Below, in pieces: positions 1 through 7,967 of a stretch of DNA of 64,000 nt. This DNA is from Avimicrobium caecorum (GTDB taxonomy: Bacteria; Bacillota; Clostridia; Oscillospirales; Ruminococcaceae), in NCBI GenBank assembly GCA_904394705.1, contig CAJFNJ010000001.1, positions 1 to 64,000 of the forward strand. The letters are read 5' to 3'. The notes under the pieces are model-generated. The model was not told the origin of the DNA, did not search any database, and worked only from the letters and a program-made list of their open reading frames with translations. Position 1 is the stretch's first letter. Each line of letters starts with the position of its first letter. The position numbers and the translations under genes were made by a program.

Positions 1-10
1 CTATACCCCC
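1..10 (-). tRNA. Possible 5' end of a tRNA running off the left edge
   Basis: Read on the minus strand these ten bases are GGGGGTATAG, the usual first ten bases of a bacterial tRNA-Ala. They lie downstream of a strong minus-strand promoter (132-160) and of a tRNA-Ala fragment. Only ten bases are visible, so identity and integrity cannot be judged here. Confidence 0.3.
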
Positions 11-56
11 AGATAAGAGAGATTGTGATGTTTAATTTTTATGTTCCCTGTACGGG

Positions 57-102
57 GGTTGTTTACCGCTTCAACCGGGCTCCCAAGTGAGCTACACCCC
101 CA
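57..102 (-). other. Promoter-linked fragment of tRNA-Ala (5' half only)
   Basis: On the minus strand positions 102 to 80 match the first 22-23 bases of the intact tRNA-Ala(GGC) at 3307-3382 exactly (acceptor strand GGGGGTG, TA, D-arm up to GGGAG). After that the sequence diverges: no 5-bp anticodon stem and no GTTCGA T-loop follow. A run AACCCCC near 57-63 could pair with the GGGGGT start, giving a short tRNA-like hairpin. It is most simply a decayed duplicate of the tRNA 5' half; an attachment-site scar is possible. Confidence 0.6.
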
Positions 103-131
103 CAGGTGATACACGAATCAAGTGCTTTATT

Positions 132-160
132 ATAATACCAGACCTCCCGCTGTTTGTCAA
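132..160 (-). promoter_or_regulatory. Sigma-A promoter firing leftward into tRNA fragment
   Basis: Minus strand: -35 TTGACA (155-160), 17-bp spacer, -10 TATTAT (132-137). The start would fall near 125, about 22 bases before the tRNA-Ala fragment. The match is near consensus, so the fragment and whatever tRNA lies left of the window are probably transcribed. Confidence 0.7.
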
Positions 161-319
161 GGGTCATTTCCGCTTTTTTGTGAGATTTACAGAATGCGGT
201 CTTTTTTCCTCTATTTTCTCAAAATATTAACCAGTTAACATACTTTTCTATGAAAATTTGCTAAATTCAAGGTAATTGATGGCATGATCCATATAGTTTT
301 CGATCAAGGAGGCCGTATT

Positions 320-1534
320 ATGAAAACACTCTATACCCAGGTATTTGAATTCATCGACTCCCATCGCTCCGATATGCTTGCCATGTGGGAGGATTTTGTC
401 AATACGCCCAGCCAAGCCCGGGACCGGGAAGCCGCAATGCGGATGGCAGAAAAACTCACCGCTGTCCTGGAAGAAACCGGCATGACTGTAACTGCCCATG
501 ATGTCGGGCCGGTCAACAGCTGTACCCTGGAAGCTGTCTGGGGCGCGGATCGTCCCGGTCAGCCGGTGCTGTTCGGCGGACATTATGACACGGTCAATTC
601 CTCCCCGGTGGAAAATCCTGTCCCCGGCGCCGACAATGAATGGGACGGCACCCCGCATTTCCGGGTGGACAGCCAGGGAAAAGCCTATGGTCTGGGCTGT
701 CTGGATATGAAGGGCGGTATTGTCATTGCCATCTGGGTGGTGAAGGCCCTTCAGGCATTGGGCTGGGCAGAACGCCCGGTGAAGTTTATCCTCGCCGGCG
801 ATGAGGACAAGGGCCATTTCGATGGCGATACCCCGCAGCTGCTGATCCGTCTGGCAAAGGGCGCCCTCTGCTGCTTCAATATGGAAACCGGACGGGTGAA
901 CAACGATATCTGCATCGGGCGCAAGGGCGGCGGCGAAGGCGAGCTGACCGTCCGAGGAACCGCGGCGCATGCCGGAAACGACTTCCTCAGCGGACGGAAC
1001 GCCGTACTGGAGATGGCCTACAAGGAGATCGAGCTGGCAGAGCTCAACGACCTGGAACTGGGCACCACCGTGACTCCGACTGTCATCAAGGGCGGCACGG
1101 TTCCCAATGGCATTCCCGATCACTGCCACCTCTATTTTGATGTGCGCTACCGCAAGTTCGAGGAGGCCCAGCGGGTCAAGGAGGCCTTTGAACGCATTGC
1201 CGTCCACAGCCACATTGACGGCACGCACACAGACTGCATCTACAAGGAGTACCAGGTGCCCTTTGACGAAACACCGGACGGCATTGCTCTGGCAGACTTT
1301 GTGGCAGAGGTTTCCCGGGAGCTCGGCATGGGTGATATGGGAAAAATCAATCTGGGCGGCGGCTCGGATGCCTGCTACTTTACCATTGCCGGGGTGCCGA
1401 CCATCTGTGCTATGGGAGTCTGCGGGCAGTTCAACCACTCCAGCAAGGAATATGCCCTGGTGGAAACACTCTACACCCGGGCCAAGCTGCTGACCTGCGC
1501 GGTGCTTGACCTGGAAAAGTTTGTACAGCGCTGA
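320..1534 (+). CDS. M20 family metallopeptidase (CPG2/ArgE/DapE-like)
   Basis: A 404-residue zinc-dependent amidohydrolase of the M20 family, which removes an N-acyl group or C-terminal residue from small peptides. Seen: the first metal motif GGHYDTV near residue 83, the bridging aspartate in GLGCLDMKGG near 125, the acid pair region AGDEDKGH near 167, a lid/dimerisation domain from about 195 to 300 that starts GRKGGGEGELTVRG, and the last histidine ligand in QFNHSSKEY near 377. The usual catalytic Glu-Glu pair is Glu-Asp here. ATG at 320 was chosen because AAGGAGG sits 7 bases upstream; an in-frame upstream ATG at 284 has no such site. No signal peptide, so cytoplasmic. Substrate cannot be named; the overall pattern is closest to glutamate carboxypeptidase-like members. 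The acetyltransferase gene follows after 16 bases and is probably co-transcribed. Confidence 0.85.
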   Translation: MKTLYTQVFEFIDSHRSDMLAMWEDFVNTPSQARDREAAMRMAEKLTAVLEETGMTVTAHDVGPVNSCTLEAVWGADRPGQPVLFGGHYDTVNSSPVENPVPGADNEWDGTPHFRVDSQGKAYGLGCLDMKGGIVIAIWVVKALQALGWAERPVKFILAGDEDKGHFDGDTPQLLIRLAKGALCCFNMETGRVNNDICIGRKGGGEGELTVRGTAAHAGNDFLSGRNAVLEMAYKEIELAELNDLELGTTVTPTVIKGGTVPNGIPDHCHLYFDVRYRKFEEAQRVKEAFERIAVHSHIDGTHTDCIYKEYQVPFDETPDGIALADFVAEVSRELGMGDMGKINLGGGSDACYFTIAGVPTICAMGVCGQFNHSSKEYALVETLYTRAKLLTCAVLDLEKFVQR

Positions 1535-1550
1535 ACAGGAGGAATGACCA

Positions 1551-2012
1551 ATGCGCTATCAGATCAATTCATTTGAGGAACTGGATACCCAGACGCTGTA
1601 TGAGATCCTGTCCCACCGGTTCGAAGTGTTCATGCTGGAGCAGCGCTGCATCTACCACGACTTTGATCCCTTTGACAAAACAGCCCTGCACATGACCGCC
1701 TGGGACGATGCGGGAAATCTGGTGGGCTATGTACGCCTGCTCCCGGCCAAGCTGCATTATGACGGCTATGAGGAGAACTCCTTCGGGCGGCTTTCGGTGA
1801 AGGCCTCTGCCCGGCACCAGGGAGTCGGCGGCGAACTGGTGCGCCGGGCCTGCGCCTGGCTCACCTCCCATGGGAGCTGCCCCGCTGTGCGGATCTCCGC
1901 CATGGCCTATCTGGAAAAATTCTATACTGATCTGGGATTTGTGCGCCAGTCGGATGTATTTGACAAGGAAGGCGTTCCCCATGTGACCATGCTCTATACC
2001 CTCCCCGAATAA
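1551..2012 (+). CDS. GNAT family N-acetyltransferase, ElaA-like
   Basis: A 153-residue acyl-CoA-dependent N-acetyltransferase. The N-terminal stretch with LYEILSHRFEVFMLEQ resembles the ElaA subfamily, whose members carry a conserved EVFVVEQ-type segment, and the GNAT acetyl-CoA pyrophosphate loop is seen as RHQGVGGELVRRA near residues 86-98. Length is normal for ElaA. The GGAGG site lies 7-12 bases before the ATG, and the gene starts 16 bases after the M20 peptidase stop, so the two form a short operon ending at the hairpin at 2028-2068. Acceptor substrate is unknown; the pairing suggests turnover of acylated small molecules, which is inference only. Confidence 0.8.
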   Translation: MRYQINSFEELDTQTLYEILSHRFEVFMLEQRCIYHDFDPFDKTALHMTAWDDAGNLVGYVRLLPAKLHYDGYEENSFGRLSVKASARHQGVGGELVRRACAWLTSHGSCPAVRISAMAYLEKFYTDLGFVRQSDVFDKEGVPHVTMLYTLPE

Positions 2013-2027
2013 TATCCCTGCATAAAA

Positions 2028-2068
2028 AACCACCCCGGCTCTGTACCCGAATGAGCCGGGGTGGTTTT
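2028..2068. terminator. Bidirectional intrinsic terminator
   Basis: A 14-bp perfect stem, AACCACCCCGGCTC with its complement, closes an 11-base loop and is followed by Ts on one strand and preceded by As on the other. It separates the rightward acetyltransferase gene from the convergent gene ending at 2076. Confidence 0.85.
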
Positions 2069-2075
2069 CCATGCG

Positions 2076-2783
2076 TCAGCAGTAATGGGGCGGGCAGAGC
2101 CCATAGGCCATCAGGTTTGCTGCCGAAATGGTATCGAATACCGGCAGACCCAGTGCCTCCGACACCGCCCTGGAATAGGTGGCAAGGTTGCTGCATTCCA
2201 GCACCACAGCCCGAAGTCCCGGGATCTGTGCCTGCAGCTCCTGGGCAGCGGCAATCACTTCCGCTTCCATACGGGCGGGATCCAGACTGCCCTCGCCCCG
2301 GATCACCACCTCAGAAAAATGCGGCTGGTTCTCCATACCCTGGATCGCCAGCTCCATCTCCTCCCGCCAGCCGGAATGGCGGAGATGGCTCTCCCGCAGC
2401 AGCCCGGAATGCCCGGTGATGACCCCGATAACGCCGCTGTGTCCGATCATCTGCCAGATCATCGGGATCTGACAGAGTGAAGAGCCCACAAACAAAAGCT
2501 CCTCCCCCAGCTCCCGCTGATAGAGGGAAACCAGGCCGCAATCCGCTACAACGCCCCGGATTCCCTCCTCCCGCAGCTGTTTGCAGGCCTGGCGGAGCTT
2601 TTCCAGCGTTTTACCGGAGCTCTCCACCAGATCCATAAAGCCGCAGTCCACAATCTGATAGCGGACCGGATACCCGAAGGACCCCGCGTGTCCGGCATCG
2701 CCCGGAATCCGCGGCGACTTGCCCCGGAACACCAGCACTCCTACCTCCTGTCCATAAAAACTGTGCCCTGATGGAATTTTCAT
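2076..2783 (-). CDS. Aspartate/glutamate racemase-superfamily protein
   Basis: A 235-residue cytoplasmic protein with the layout of the Asp/Glu/hydantoin racemase superfamily: two half-domains each carrying a cysteine at the expected place, GVVADCGL near residue 80 and VVLECSN near 195, the pair that in known racemases act as the two proton donors/acceptors. A family-typical glycine-serine segment GSSLCQIP sits near 105. The N-terminal substrate-binding segment is not clearly like MurI, so cell-wall glutamate racemase is unlikely. Start ATG at 2783 has an AAGGGGA site 8 bases upstream. It stands alone, convergent with the acetyltransferase. Specific substrate unknown. Confidence 0.65.
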   Translation of the reverse strand: MKIPSGHSFYGQEVGVLVFRGKSPRIPGDAGHAGSFGYPVRYQIVDCGFMDLVESSGKTLEKLRQACKQLREEGIRGVVADCGLVSLYQRELGEELLFVGSSLCQIPMIWQMIGHSGVIGVITGHSGLLRESHLRHSGWREEMELAIQGMENQPHFSEVVIRGEGSLDPARMEAEVIAAAQELQAQIPGLRAVVLECSNLATYSRAVSEALGLPVFDTISAANLMAYGLCPPHYC

Positions 2784-2885
2784 ACCGATCTTCCCCTTTC
2801 AGACAGATCCGGACAGTCGCTGTCCGCTCTGCTTTTCACTCTACCACAGCGGCAGGGGCCCTGGCTGTTAGGCAGATTACAAAAG

Positions 2886-2925
2886 GCAAAAATCCCCGGA
2901 CGCCTCAGCGGACATCCGGGGTTCC
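2886..2925 (-). terminator. Intrinsic terminator hairpin (leftward)
   Basis: Minus strand: AACCCCGGA pairs with TCCGGGGATT at 2891-2923 and is followed by TTTTTGCCTTTTG. It backs up the hairpin at 2942-2970 and insulates the racemase-like gene from the antiporter remnant and tRNA unit. Confidence 0.7.
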
Positions 2926-2941
2926 AGGATCTTTCTATATC

Positions 2942-2970
2942 AGAAAAGGCACCCGGAACCGGATGCCTTC
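2942..2970 (-). terminator. Intrinsic terminator after antiporter remnant
   Basis: Minus strand AGGCATCCGG, two-base loop, CCGGGTGCCT, then TTTTCTG. Lies about 45 bases beyond the stop codon of the antiporter fragment, so it is likely the original antiporter gene terminator. Confidence 0.6.
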
Positions 2971-3013
2971 CTGTGATTTCCCTTGTGTGCCAGAGGGGTT
3001 CCCCGAGACTAGT

Positions 3014-3259
3014 CTACCGGGCATCCGCCGTCTCTGCTGATGCGGCATACTTCCCGGCCTGACCCAGTTCACCGGCCCATTCAAAGCCCTTCTTTGCCAT
3101 AAACACCGCAATGATCTCATTGATGACCGCCGCGGCTGCGATGGTGCTCTGGATCAGCGGCGCATACTCGGGAGCTGAGCCCTCCAGAACCGACACGGCG
3201 ATCCCCGCAAACACCAGCGACACACCCGAGTGGGGCAGCAAAGTAAGCCCAAAACGCCC
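3014..3259 (-). pseudogene. C-terminal remnant of a cation:proton antiporter
   Basis: The last roughly 80 codons of a membrane transporter are readable to a stop at 3014, beginning near GRFGLTLLPHSGVS. The pattern, a GLTLLPxxGV segment, a hydrophobic helix, then a helix with AAAAVINEIIAV and a short polar tail, matches the final helices of CPA-type sodium/proton antiporters (established family knowledge). There is no start codon with a ribosome site; upstream the frame runs straight into the tRNA terminator and the tRNA gene itself, where translation is meaningless. So about 80 percent of the gene is missing and the break lies between 3255 and 3275. A deletion or site-specific event at the tRNA is the likely cause. 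Confidence 0.6.
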
Positions 3260-3274
3260 CTGGCGGATAAAACA

Positions 3275-3304
3275 AAAAAGCACGACTGACGTCGTGCTTT
3301 TTTT
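3275..3304 (-). terminator. Intrinsic terminator of tRNA-Ala
   Basis: GCACGAC, four-base loop, GTCGTGC, flanked by A6 on one side and T8 on the other. On the minus strand it ends transcription a few bases after the tRNA CCA end. Confidence 0.85.
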
Positions 3305-3306
3305 CC

Positions 3307-3382
<76 letters not shown>

Positions 3383-3395
3383 AAGGTACTTTAAT

Positions 3396-3424
3396 AGTAT
3401 ACCATAGGATTTTACAAATTGCAA
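3396..3424 (-). promoter_or_regulatory. Promoter of tRNA-Ala
   Basis: Minus strand -35 TTGCAA (3419-3424), 17-bp spacer, -10 TATACT (3396-3401). The -10 ends 13 bases before the tRNA 5' end, so start is nearly at the mature end. Confidence 0.75.
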
Positions 3425-3675
3425 GCAGTTTTTTCTTCTTTGCCAAAATTATCAAATGGCAAAATGCACAAATGAATTGTTATTTTGTCAGCAATATTGA
3501 ATATGATCTTGGTGACAGAAAAGTGACCCGATTTATGCATAAATCCCGCCATGCTTCCCGATACTGCCACTCCAATCCCCTTTTTTGACAGAGGAAATCC
3601 ATCATTATTCAATTTGGAATATCACGGCGTCAATCCGCTTCCCATACCGCTTCCCGCAGATTTTGACTGTTTGAT
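3425..3675. other. Gene-poor AT-rich spacer
   Basis: About 250 bases between the tRNA promoter and the ATPase upstream dyad. A 66-codon minus-strand frame (3412-3612) exists but has no ribosome site and overlaps the tRNA promoter, so it is not called. Nothing else is recognised. Confidence 0.5.
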
Positions 3676-3702
3676 GATATGCTTAAACATTCTAAGCATA
3701 TC
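3676..3702. promoter_or_regulatory. 10-bp perfect inverted repeat upstream of the ATPase operon
   Basis: GATATGCTTA, seven-base spacer, TAAGCATATC. A dyad of this size 95 bases upstream of the first V-ATPase gene looks like a regulator operator; it has no U-tract so it is not a terminator. It also overlaps the spacer of a weaker promoter candidate with -35 TTGACT at 3664-3669. Confidence 0.45.
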
Positions 3703-3726
3703 CCAGATTTTTCATCAATTTGCCGA

Positions 3727-3755
3727 TTGAATAATCCATATTAAAGGAGTAGAAT
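3727..3755 (+). promoter_or_regulatory. Candidate promoter of the V-ATPase operon
   Basis: -35 TTGAAT (3727-3732), 17-bp spacer, -10 TAGAAT (3750-3755). This would give a leader of about 35 bases ending in the AGGAGG of the first gene. Matches are moderate, and a start further upstream cannot be excluded. Confidence 0.4.
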
Positions 3756-3796
3756 ATGTTGGTTAAATATCATTGATGTTAGGAGGAAGTGCGTCT

Positions 3797-4111
3797 ATGG
3801 ATAATATCATTGACAAGCTGCTGGAAATCGACCGCAGCGCCCGCGAGATGGTAGAGAATGCCTCGAAGCAGCGTGAATCGTCGATTGCCAATCTGGCAGC
3901 CGTCAAAAAAGAGATCGACATGACCGCTATGAATGAGGCCCGCGCCAAAGCGGAAGAATACCGCAAACAGGCCAAGGCTGATACCGAGAAACTCAAAAAC
4001 GCCTATGCCGCTGAGTATGAAAAGAACCGGTCCGCTCTGGAGAGCACCTACAATGCCGGCTGCAGCAGCTGGGTGGATGCCATCGTGGAAAACTGCACTC
4101 GGGTAAACTGA
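3797..4111 (+). CDS. V-type ATPase peripheral-stalk subunit (G/H type)
   Basis: A 104-residue, almost entirely helical, charged protein. From about residue 5 to 85 it is a continuous coiled coil rich in Ala, Glu and Lys (EARAKAEEYRKQAKADTEKL). Coiled-coil subunits of this size open many eubacterial V/A-ATPase operons, where they pair with subunit E to form the peripheral stalk (family knowledge; the E. hirae counterpart is NtpF). The ATG at 3797 has AGGAGG 10 bases upstream; an in-frame ATG at 3773 has none. It is first in the operon, 40 bases before subunit C. Sequence of stalk subunits is poorly conserved, so the call rests on position and coiled coil. Confidence 0.7.
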   Translation: MDNIIDKLLEIDRSAREMVENASKQRESSIANLAAVKKEIDMTAMNEARAKAEEYRKQAKADTEKLKNAYAAEYEKNRSALESTYNAGCSSWVDAIVENCTRVN

Positions 4112-4151
4112 CCATACAGCTTCCCTATTTTAATAAGTAAAGGAGGGTATT

Positions 4152-5207
4152 ATGAGGACAGATTTTTCCGAAAATGCCATTTCCGCCAAAGTCCATGCGT
4201 TGTATGGCCGTCGGATCGTCCGGAGTCAGTATGAAGAACTATGCAGAAAGCACACCACCTCCGAAATCGCTGCATATCTGAAGGAGCGTACCCATCTCAC
4301 CGAAGTGCTGAATACAGTACAGCCCGCTACCGTGCGCAGCGATCAGCTGGAAAGCATTCTGCACAAGGGCCGGTACAACAAGTACCTGGATCTGGTCAAG
4401 TACGCCACTCCCAAAACCCGGGAATTCTACCGCAGCTATGTACTGAACCTGGTGGAGATCCAGCTGATCCTGCAGATGATCCGGCTCATCAACATCGGGC
4501 GTACCAGTGAATTCATCGTCAGCTATCCAGCCTTTGCGGAGAGCGATCTGCGCATTAGTCTGGGCAAGCTCTCCAAGGTGAAAACCTATGATGAACTCCT
4601 GGAGGCTCTGGAAGGCACTGAATACCATGATCCGCTGCTGCGCTACCGCAGTACGGATAAAAAGAACCCCGTCATCAACTATGCCGGCTGTGAAATGGCT
4701 CTGATGAACTGCTATTATGAGAATCTCAAAGCCATTGTTTCCCGGACCTTCTCCGGTGAGACCCGCCGGGAAATTGATGACATCATGGCGACCAAAATCG
4801 CCCTGGAAAACGGCATCATCGGTTACCGTCTGAAGAAGTATTATCCGGATATGACTCCGGAGGATATCAAGGGCTATATGCTCGACTTCTGGCGGGAACC
4901 TCCCATGAAGCTGCTGGACACCGCACTGCGTGCCAAAACCGCGGAGGATTACCTCAATACACTGAAAAACGGCCGGTACATCGCCGGCATCGGTGATGGG
5001 GAAATCCAGTCCATCGGACTTGGTTCCCAGGCAATCCGCAGTCTGCTCAGTCAGCGCTATATGCGCCGTACCCAGCAGCCGGCTGTGGCATTTGTCTGCT
5101 ATATGTTCCACAGTGAAATGGAGATCGACAACATTGTGCGTATCGTCGAAGCGGTACGCTATGGTATGGACCCCAGCGAAATCATGCAGCTTCTTGTCAT
5201 TATTTAA
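4152..5207 (+). CDS. ntpC: V-type ATPase subunit C (central stalk, d-type)
   Basis: A 351-residue helical protein of the V/A-ATPase subunit C (eukaryotic d) family, the funnel that sits on the K ring and receives the D-F shaft. Seen: the N-terminal segment on chamber entry ISAKVHALYGRRI, repeated helical hairpins, and the C-terminal PSEIMQLLVII. Length matches the family (about 330-380). GGAGG lies 6-10 bases before ATG 4152. The gene is second in the operon, between the coiled-coil stalk gene and subunit I; in E. hirae the C gene is further downstream, so the gene order differs. Confidence 0.85.
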   Translation: MRTDFSENAISAKVHALYGRRIVRSQYEELCRKHTTSEIAAYLKERTHLTEVLNTVQPATVRSDQLESILHKGRYNKYLDLVKYATPKTREFYRSYVLNLVEIQLILQMIRLINIGRTSEFIVSYPAFAESDLRISLGKLSKVKTYDELLEALEGTEYHDPLLRYRSTDKKNPVINYAGCEMALMNCYYENLKAIVSRTFSGETRREIDDIMATKIALENGIIGYRLKKYYPDMTPEDIKGYMLDFWREPPMKLLDTALRAKTAEDYLNTLKNGRYIAGIGDGEIQSIGLGSQAIRSLLSQRYMRRTQQPAVAFVCYMFHSEMEIDNIVRIVEAVRYGMDPSEIMQLLVII

Positions 5208-5240
5208 TATTTTACATAGTCAGGAGGTTTTGACTCAGAG

Positions 5241-7433
5241 ATGTCCATCGAAAAAATGAAGCTTGTGAAAGTCACAGGCAATCTGAACAAGATGAACGCG
5301 GCTCTTACCACCTGCTTTGAGGGCGGATTCTTCCACCCCGAACATGTTTTGGAAAAAGCAGGAGCCGATGGTTATCATCCGTTCGATGCTGTAAATCCCT
5401 ATCTGCCGATCCTGTCCAAACTTGACCAGATCGCCAAAGACTGTGGGGTTGACTTTGCTCCCAAGCAGAAGATCGACCGGGAGAAAATGGAGATTGCGGC
5501 TACCCTGCTCCTGGGAATCGAGGGAAAATACCTCGAAACCCGGTTCGGTAAACTGCCCACTGCACAGGTGGACCGTTTCCAGGAGATGAGCGGTTCCAAG
5601 TTCTTCTTTGTTCCCCTGATCGAAAAAGTGAACGACTGCTGGTGTATTTACAGTGCCAGCAGTCAGAGCATGGAGGAAGTGGATCACCTCTTTGCTGAAG
5701 CCGGGTTTGAAAAAGCCTGGGTACCCAATTTCTCCGAGGAGGACGGAACCGTTACCGATTTCGCCTTCGAAGCAGAGATCCGTCAGCTCACCGAACAGAA
5801 GCAGCTCCTGCTGGCTGCCAAGGAACGCGGTTCCAGCGCCATTGAACAGCTTTCCCACATGGAAAACCTCAGTGTCAGCCTGGACGACATCTTCGCCAGC
5901 AAATACCTGCAGGTACGGTTCGGACGGATTCCCTCGGACAGCTATCAGAAGCTCAAGTATTATGACGACCGGCTCTTCTTCTTCCAGCCGCTGAGTGAGG
6001 AAGGGGAATTTGTCTGGGGCTTCTGCTTCACCGACAAGATCCATGTGGCTGAAGTGGATGAGATCCTCTCCTCGCTGTTCTTTGAGCGGGTATGGATTCC
6101 CGAATATGTACACGGTGTTCCGGGACAGACCTTCGAACATCTGCGCAACGCCATTGAGGAGGCAGACCGGGAACTGGCTACCACCGATGAACTGATCCAT
6201 GAAACCATCGATCAGAACTTCGATATGTGCAGCATTCTCTATGCCACTCTTCAGTACCTGAGCCGTTCGTTCGAGCTGCGCCGCCATGTGAGCATCCATG
6301 ATGACAGCTTTATCCTGGTGGGCTTTGTCCCGGAAAAGGAAACTGCTGCCCTGGAGAAGAAGCTGCGTGAGCTGGACCCCAACCTCACCGTTGAGATCAC
6401 TGCCCATGACAGCGACAAGCGCTTCCAGGCGCCCACCAAGCTCAAGAACAACTTCATCGTCAAACCCTTCGAGATGTTCGTGGATATGTACGGCACTCCG
6501 GGCTACAACGAAACCGACCCCACCTCCTTCCTGGCCTGGACTTACATCCTGCTGTTCGGCATCATGTTCGGCGACCTGGGACAGGGTCTGGTCATCGCCG
6601 CTCTGGGACTCTTCCTGGATCGGGTCAAGAAGATGAACTTCGGCAAGATCCTCGAGCGCATCGGTATCTCCGCTGCCATCTTCGGTACCATCTATGGCTC
6701 GGTATTCGGCCTGGAACATGTGCTTGATCCCTTCTACACCGATGTGCTGGGTCTGCCCGGCAAGCCGGTGGAGGTCATGGACGGTGAAACCATCAACACC
6801 CTGCTGATGGCTGCCATTGCCCTGGGTGTTGCCATGATCGTTATGGCAATGCTCATCAATGTGTTCACCGGCCTGCGCAACCGTGACTGGGAAAAGGCAC
6901 TGTTCTCCAACAACGGTGTGGCTGGTCTGGTCTTTTACGGCGCCGTGCTGGCTGGCATGGTTTCCATGCTCACCGGCGGCCCGAACCTGTTCACCCTGCC
7001 CTATATCCTGGGCCTGCTGGTACTGCCGATCCTGGTGATCTTCCTCAAGGAACCCCTGGGCCGGCTTGCCAAGGGCGAACATTTTGAACTGGAAGGCGGC
7101 GTCGGCTCCTTCATCATCGAGGGCTTCTTCGAGCTGTTCGATGTGGTGCTGAGCTTCGTCACCAATACCCTTTCGTTCATGCGTGTGGGCGGCTTCATCA
7201 TCAGCCATGCCGGTATGATGTCGGTTGTGCTCACCCTCACCGAGATGTTCACCGGAGCCGGCAGCATCATCGTGCTGATCTTCGGCAACATCTTCGTTAT
7301 GGCACTGGAAGGCTTCATCGTAGGCATTCAGTCGCTGCGTCTGGAGTTCTATGAACTGTTCAGCCGCTACTTTGACGGTCAGGGCGTTCCCTATGCCCCC
7401 GTTTCCATGGACGCTCAGGCAGCCGGCGAATAA
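5241..7433 (+). CDS. ntpI: V-type ATPase subunit I (a subunit, membrane stator)
   Basis: A 730-residue subunit that carries the ion half-channels and binds the peripheral stalks. The N-terminal half (to about residue 400) is soluble and alpha/beta with coiled coils; the C-terminal half holds about seven or eight membrane helices, starting at FLAWTYILLFGIMFGDLGQG near 432. The conserved arginine-bearing helix is visible as TNTLSFMRVGGF near 644. Spacing between AGGAGG (5222-5227) and ATG is 13 bases, longer than ideal, but no better in-frame start exists. Lies between subunits C and K. Confidence 0.92.
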   Translation: MSIEKMKLVKVTGNLNKMNAALTTCFEGGFFHPEHVLEKAGADGYHPFDAVNPYLPILSKLDQIAKDCGVDFAPKQKIDREKMEIAATLLLGIEGKYLETRFGKLPTAQVDRFQEMSGSKFFFVPLIEKVNDCWCIYSASSQSMEEVDHLFAEAGFEKAWVPNFSEEDGTVTDFAFEAEIRQLTEQKQLLLAAKERGSSAIEQLSHMENLSVSLDDIFASKYLQVRFGRIPSDSYQKLKYYDDRLFFFQPLSEEGEFVWGFCFTDKIHVAEVDEILSSLFFERVWIPEYVHGVPGQTFEHLRNAIEEADRELATTDELIHETIDQNFDMCSILYATLQYLSRSFELRRHVSIHDDSFILVGFVPEKETAALEKKLRELDPNLTVEITAHDSDKRFQAPTKLKNNFIVKPFEMFVDMYGTPGYNETDPTSFLAWTYILLFGIMFGDLGQGLVIAALGLFLDRVKKMNFGKILERIGISAAIFGTIYGSVFGLEHVLDPFYTDVLGLPGKPVEVMDGETINTLLMAAIALGVAMIVMAMLINVFTGLRNRDWEKALFSNNGVAGLVFYGAVLAGMVSMLTGGPNLFTLPYILGLLVLPILVIFLKEPLGRLAKGEHFELEGGVGSFIIEGFFELFDVVLSFVTNTLSFMRVGGFIISHAGMMSVVLTLTEMFTGAGSIIVLIFGNIFVMALEGFIVGIQSLRLEFYELFSRYFDGQGVPYAPVSMDAQAAGE

Positions 7434-7492
7434 CCCCCTGCCCTGAACATAGATACAATCTTTTTTGAATCTACTTTTTGGAGGAATTACTT

Positions 7493-7933
7493 ATGTCTAT
7501 TCTCACACTGATCGTTCCCGCTATCGCCGTTCTGCTCATCGCTGCTCCCCTGGTAAGTGTTGCTCAGGGTAAGGTAACCGGCAAGTCCGCTATCCGCAAC
7601 CGTTTCGCCCTGCACTTCGGTGCCTTCGCTCTGGCCTGCATCTGCGCTGTGGCTGTTCCCGCTTCGGGTGTTGCCTTCGCTGAAACTGCCGGCACCGTTG
7701 CCTCCATCATGGGCACCAATGCTCAGGGTATGGGCTTCCTGGCTGCCGCTCTGGTAACTGGTCTGGCTGCCATCGGCGCCGGTGTTGCCGTTGCCTCCGC
7801 TGCTCCCGCTGCCATCGGCGCTGTTTCCGAGGACCCCAAGGCCTTCGGTAAGGCAATCATCTTCGTTGTACTCGGTGAAGGTATTGCGATCTATGGTCTG
7901 CTGATCTCCATCCTGATCATCAACAAGCTTTAA
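7493..7933 (+). CDS. ntpK: V-type ATPase subunit K (rotor ring proteolipid)
   Basis: A 146-residue, four-helix hydrophobic protein. Helices lie at about 3-25, 40-65, 75-103 and 115-143. The ion-binding carboxylate is Glu in VVLGEGIAIYG near residue 128; the first hairpin has no matching acid. Compared with the sodium-translocating NtpK of E. hirae, the glutamine after the PGT motif and the Thr following the Glu are not present in the corresponding places (Gly follows the Glu), which hints at proton coupling. GGAGG sits 7 bases before ATG 7493. Coded strongly with optimal codons, as expected of an abundant subunit. Confidence 0.9.
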   Translation: MSILTLIVPAIAVLLIAAPLVSVAQGKVTGKSAIRNRFALHFGAFALACICAVAVPASGVAFAETAGTVASIMGTNAQGMGFLAAALVTGLAAIGAGVAVASAAPAAIGAVSEDPKAFGKAIIFVVLGEGIAIYGLLISILIINKL

Positions 7934-7967
7934 TCCCCCTTTTGTCCTGAAAAAAGCAGGTGCAGAG

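Noticed and set aside
3412..3612. 66-codon minus-strand frame upstream of tRNA-Ala
   Set aside because: No ribosome site, overlaps the tRNA promoter, no recognisable sequence.
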